From Lewinellaceae bacterium (lineage in GTDB: Bacteria; Bacteroidota; Bacteroidia; Chitinophagales; Saprospiraceae), in contig CANJPT010000007.1 in the NCBI GenBank assembly GCA_947476195.1, forward strand, positions 1 to 64,000: a stretch of DNA of 64,000 bases, in the 5' to 3' direction. Below are positions 60,529-64,000 of this stretch, in pieces. The translations under genes and the position numbers were made by a program. A model generated the notes under the pieces. The model had not been told where the DNA came from, searched no databases, and saw nothing but the letters and a program-made list of their open reading frames with translations. Within the stretch, counting starts at the first letter, position 1, and every line of letters starts with the position of its first letter.

Positions 60529-61203
60529 ATGATCACTTTTTCAAACAAACCCAAACTTGGATATGGGATTTACACAGTGGCTGATGTAGCCAAAGTGTTA
60601 GCCATGCCTATTGAGAAAGTCAGATATTGGCTAAAGGAATACTGGGATTTGCGGCTTTCACCAGATTCAGGCGAGCGAAGCTCTTGGGGAGAACGGCTTG
60701 ATAAAACTGTAAATTTTTATACGCTGGTTGAGTTTTATGTTTTTTACCAACTCCGCCAACATAAGGTTTCTGTCAACCAGATTTTAAAAAGCCATCGTTT
60801 ATTACGCGAAAAATTCAGTACCCCGTACCCCTTTGCATCCCATCGAATCATGACGGATGGCAAGGCGATTTTCTTTTCGCCAGACGGCGAAAGCATCGTA
60901 AACGCAACCCCAGCACTCCAATACAACCTGAAGGAAGTAATCGAAGATTTTCTGGAGAAAATGGAATTTGGAGATGAGGACCAAATTGCACTCCGCCTAT
61001 ATCCTAGTGGGAAAAATCGAACTATTGTTGTTGACCCCCACCATCAATTTGGCCAACCTGTCATTAAGGGTACCAATATTCAAGCAGGCACCCTGTTTGC
61101 CCTGTATATGGGTGGCGAAAAACCTGATTTTATTGCGTCCATCTACGATTTGAAAAAGGAGGAGGTAGAAGATGCCATCCGATTTTACCAAAAAGCAGCC
61201 TGA
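60529..61203 (+). CDS. DUF433-domain protein with N-terminal MerR-like HTH (putative antitoxin)
   Basis: YTVADVAKVLAMPIEKVRYWLKEYW; C-term HHQFGQPVIKGTNIQAGTLFALYMGGEKPDFIASIYDLKKEEVEDAIRFY. Confidence 0.82.
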   Translation: MITFSNKPKLGYGIYTVADVAKVLAMPIEKVRYWLKEYWDLRLSPDSGERSSWGERLDKTVNFYTLVEFYVFYQLRQHKVSVNQILKSHRLLREKFSTPYPFASHRIMTDGKAIFFSPDGESIVNATPALQYNLKEVIEDFLEKMEFGDEDQIALRLYPSGKNRTIVVDPHHQFGQPVIKGTNIQAGTLFALYMGGEKPDFIASIYDLKKEEVEDAIRFYQKAA

Positions 61204-61622
61204 TGAAAATTTATTTTGATGAAAACACAAACCTCCATTTAGTCCGAGGCCTCCAGCATTTACAGGAAGGAATGAGCAAAAAGGAGGATGAGCTTTTTGA
61301 GGTAGTTTTTCTCCCGGATATTTTTGGGAAAGGAGCGCAAGATGAAGATTGGATTCCCGTGTTGGGAGCAGAAGGCTCTGTTATTATCACACATGATCTA
61401 AACACCCACCGAACTCGTAGTCAACGAGAATTATATAAAGAGAATGGCTTGGGCGCATTCTTCTTTACGCCACCTTCCTTAAAAAACGGGTTTGGATATT
61501 GGGATCTTGTCCAACTAGTCATAAAACGTTGGGATGAGATTAAAAAACTCTCCTCCAAAAGAGCAAAACGCCCGTTTGCTTTTCGATACACCACCCGTGG
61601 TGCCAAGGCAGAGTCGATGTAA
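61203..61622 (+). CDS. DUF5615/PIN-like protein (putative toxin)
   Basis: MKIYFDENTNLHLVRGLQ...SVIITHDLNTHRTRSQ; start overlaps the DUF433 stop (TGATG). Confidence 0.78.
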   Translation: MKIYFDENTNLHLVRGLQHLQEGMSKKEDELFEVVFLPDIFGKGAQDEDWIPVLGAEGSVIITHDLNTHRTRSQRELYKENGLGAFFFTPPSLKNGFGYWDLVQLVIKRWDEIKKLSSKRAKRPFAFRYTTRGAKAESM

Positions 61623-61833
61623 TAACTGAGATCAGGTCTTTCGCCGAGATATCAGGTTAATGACTGACTGACTGGAAGAGCAGGATGCCCGGACTTTTGG
61701 AAAAAAGAAATTTTTACTTACCTTTACTGTAACATGCTTACCCCGCTTCCCATCAGAACAGCGCGCTTAGGGTGAGCTTTCTTTTTTAACCCTTGAGCAT
61801 CCATGCCACAAAAATAGTAATTTTTTGGCCCCG

Positions 61834-63402
61834 CTATATCTTCACCACGCTCAGCACCTGTACGCCCCCTTTCCCATTCGAAGCCTGAAGCAAATAAGTA
61901 CCGGAAGGCAACTTTTTCAGACCGTCCAAAACGGTGACACCTGCAGCATTTGCATGCTTTTCCAAAATGGTCTTTCCGGAAAGGTCGATCAAACGTAGCG
62001 TCGTGATTTCACTGCTAAACGGACTTCCATGCTGCAATTCCACCCTCAAAAAGTCTTCAAACGGGGAAGGGGAAACCTGCATCAAAGTTGCTTTTTCTAC
62101 CTCTTCGGTGCCAACCAGGGGCGACAAGGAAAAGTTGACCGAAGCGATCACGCCGCTTACGAGCGGTATATTGGTTTTGACCTGCGGCTGATAGCCGACC
62201 CGTTCGGCCTTCATCGCATAAGCACCGGTAGCGGGAGCTCCGGTCTTATATACTCCATCTGCTCCTGTGGTGTCTGCATTCGGCGTATTCAGCACAAAAA
62301 CCTTTGCATCAGCAAGTGGGAAACCGGTCACAGCGTCCGTTACATTGCCCTCTATCCAGGCAGCATGGGTGTAAGTAGGTTTATAAACAAAAAGCCCCTC
62401 GTTTTTAGCCGTAGCGAATACAATCCCCGAAGGAAGATAAGGATCAGCATCCCATACCAGCGAATTGCCCAGGGAATCCCAGGCGATCTCGATCAGGTTA
62501 TCCGGTTTAGAGCCATCCACAATGGTCAGTTGGCCGCGGTAACTGGGGCAAACCAAAAAATCGCCCGGCATCACCCGAACGTTATGGACCTCTCCGGTTG
62601 GTTTTTTACTCGGCAAATACTTGTCCAGCAGCCGGATATTGCTCAAATCAGAAACATCAAAAGCTCCAAGGGGCGCACTAGCCACTTCGTCGGTCGTGAA
62701 CAAGGTTTTGCTGTTGGTAGAAAGCCCCGTATTATGATTGAACGCCCCGGGGGTCGGCTGTGTGGTAAGCAATACAGGGTTGCTCCTGTCTGAGATATCG
62801 ACCACTCCGAATTGACCCTGATATACCTCACTGGTCCACATGGTATCGCCCCGAATAAAGGCATCATGGACATAATTAGCTGCATATTTGCTTAAAATAT
62901 GGGGATTCCAAGGGTCAACCAGGTCTGCAATGACCACTCCGTTCGAAACATTTCCCCCTCCACAGATATAAAGATACCCAGCTTCCGCCTGCAAGGCGTG
63001 GCTCCTAACTACCTTATCCACAAAAAAACCATCCCCGCGCCAAACTTTCCATTGAATACTGTCGGGGAGATAATTCAGATTAACAATGGTGATGCCGCTT
63101 TCAGGGGCCTCTGAACCGAAATAGGCATAGCCTGACCAGGACTTCACTTCCCGCCAAGTATTGGTAAGGCTGGGTACTGTAAATCGTTCTACTGGCTGGG
63201 TCGGGTCGTCCAGATCCACCAGACTAAGTCCGGCACTAGTGCCTACAAGGGCCCATTCCCCTCCTGAATTATCCACGTGATGCCAGCACCCTGCAAGGGA
63301 TAGCGGGGCGTAGGAAAGATGGCCGACCAGCTGAAGATTTTGCGCACTGAGCTGATCAAAAAGCCCAAAAACAACCAGTAACAAAATTGCTTTTTTTGAC
63401 AT
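61834..63402 (-). CDS. LVIVD-repeat / choice-of-anchor B-like secreted protein with T9SS type A sorting domain
   Basis: start MSKKAILLLVVFGLFDQLSAQ; VGTSAGLSLVDLDDPTQPVE, FGVVDISDRSNPVLL, carboxypeptidase-like region, C-terminal LMQVSPSPFEDFLRVELQ...SGTYLLQASNGKGGVQVLSVVKI. Confidence 0.85.
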   Translation of the reverse strand: MSKKAILLLVVFGLFDQLSAQNLQLVGHLSYAPLSLAGCWHHVDNSGGEWALVGTSAGLSLVDLDDPTQPVERFTVPSLTNTWREVKSWSGYAYFGSEAPESGITIVNLNYLPDSIQWKVWRGDGFFVDKVVRSHALQAEAGYLYICGGGNVSNGVVIADLVDPWNPHILSKYAANYVHDAFIRGDTMWTSEVYQGQFGVVDISDRSNPVLLTTQPTPGAFNHNTGLSTNSKTLFTTDEVASAPLGAFDVSDLSNIRLLDKYLPSKKPTGEVHNVRVMPGDFLVCPSYRGQLTIVDGSKPDNLIEIAWDSLGNSLVWDADPYLPSGIVFATAKNEGLFVYKPTYTHAAWIEGNVTDAVTGFPLADAKVFVLNTPNADTTGADGVYKTGAPATGAYAMKAERVGYQPQVKTNIPLVSGVIASVNFSLSPLVGTEEVEKATLMQVSPSPFEDFLRVELQHGSPFSSEITTLRLIDLSGKTILEKHANAAGVTVLDGLKKLPSGTYLLQASNGKGGVQVLSVVKI

Positions 63403-63498
63403 AACACCTTGAAATTGCAATGGTTTTTTGAGCATCTTTTTACTTTAGGGCCTCGTCATTGACTTAACTCTATTTTGTCACTTTAAACTCCCCTCCAT

Positions 63499-64000
63499 TC
63501 AAATACCACTAAGCGCATTATCCAGATCCTCCAAAAGATCCTCTACGTCTTCTACCCCAACGCTCAATCGAATAAGTGTATCCGTCAGGCCCACTTTGAG
63601 CCGATCTTCGCGTGGAATGCTTGCATGTGTCATACTCGCCGGGTGACCAATGAGCGATTCTACTCCACCCAGTGACTCTGCCAAAGTAAACAATTCTGTG
63701 CTGCTCATCACCTTGGTGGCATCTTCCAAAGAGTTGCTTTTCAAATCAAAAGCCACCATTCCTCCAAACATGCGCATCTGTTTTTTAGCAATTTCATGCC
63801 CGGGATGCATCGGAAATCCTGGCCAGTATACCTTTCCGACCTTTGGATGTTCTGCCAGGTATTGAGCAATGACCGCTGCATTCTCGCAAGCGCGCTGAAC
63901 ACGCAGGTGTAGGGTTTTGATTCCACGTAAAATGAGGAAACAATCCTGGGGACCAGGCACTGCACCACAGGCATTTTGCAGGAAATGCAAGCGCTGGGCA
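63499..64000 (-). CDS. Cystathionine gamma-synthase/lyase family PLP-dependent enzyme (partial, 5' end outside window)
   Basis: QNACGAVPGPQDCFLILRGIKTLHLRVQRACENAAVIAQYL...AESLGGVESLIGHPASMTHASIPREDRLKVGLTDTLIRLSVGVEDVEDLLEDL. Confidence 0.92.
   Translation of the reverse strand, partial: AQRLHFLQNACGAVPGPQDCFLILRGIKTLHLRVQRACENAAVIAQYLAEHPKVGKVYWPGFPMHPGHEIAKKQMRMFGGMVAFDLKSNSLEDATKVMSSTELFTLAESLGGVESLIGHPASMTHASIPREDRLKVGLTDTLIRLSVGVEDVEDLLEDLDNALSGI

Overview
This 64 kb window looks like a Bacteroidota chromosome, probably Saprospiria-like. Supporting signs are many type IX secretion (T9SS) C-terminal sorting domains, a giant SprB-repeat protein, a MurF-Alr fusion, and TAnnTTTG-type -7 boxes. 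Most of it is ordinary core genome: TonB-dependent receptor, 2-hydroxyacid dehydrogenase, MBL hydrolase, adenine deaminase, DnaJ/TerB protein, OmpA, glutamate dehydrogenase, TsaE, MurF-Alr, MurF, EmrAB-TolC with a TetR regulator, malic enzyme, tRNA-Ala(GGC), transketolase N-subunit, LolC/E-like permease, MeaB, response regulator, peptide deformylase, RuvX. Accessory parts are a tandem block of T9SS surface proteins (21.8-28.0 kb), a decayed recombination region (28.5-31.1 kb), a 2.4 kaa SprB-type protein, and an MmeI-like restriction-modification gene beside a DUF433/PIN-like toxin-antitoxin pair. Strongest findings: (1) a 91-bp MITE-like element in four copies, each flanked by a different perfect 9-bp target-site duplication, one with an inverted loop and one with a duplicated arm; (2) a second ~92-bp palindromic element whose two copies show compensatory stem changes; (3) a ~440-bp GTCATTA array folding into one large inverted repeat between murF-alr and murF; (4) an identical 49-bp murF 3' end repeated 7.5 kb downstream, bracketing the surface-protein block; (5) three genes broken exactly at 6-nt homopolymers (CHAT protein, T9SS protein, MmeI-like RM); (6) recurrent -7 boxes 4-8 nt before start codons, implying leaderless mRNAs. 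All calls are from reading the sequence and ORF track; no database search was run.
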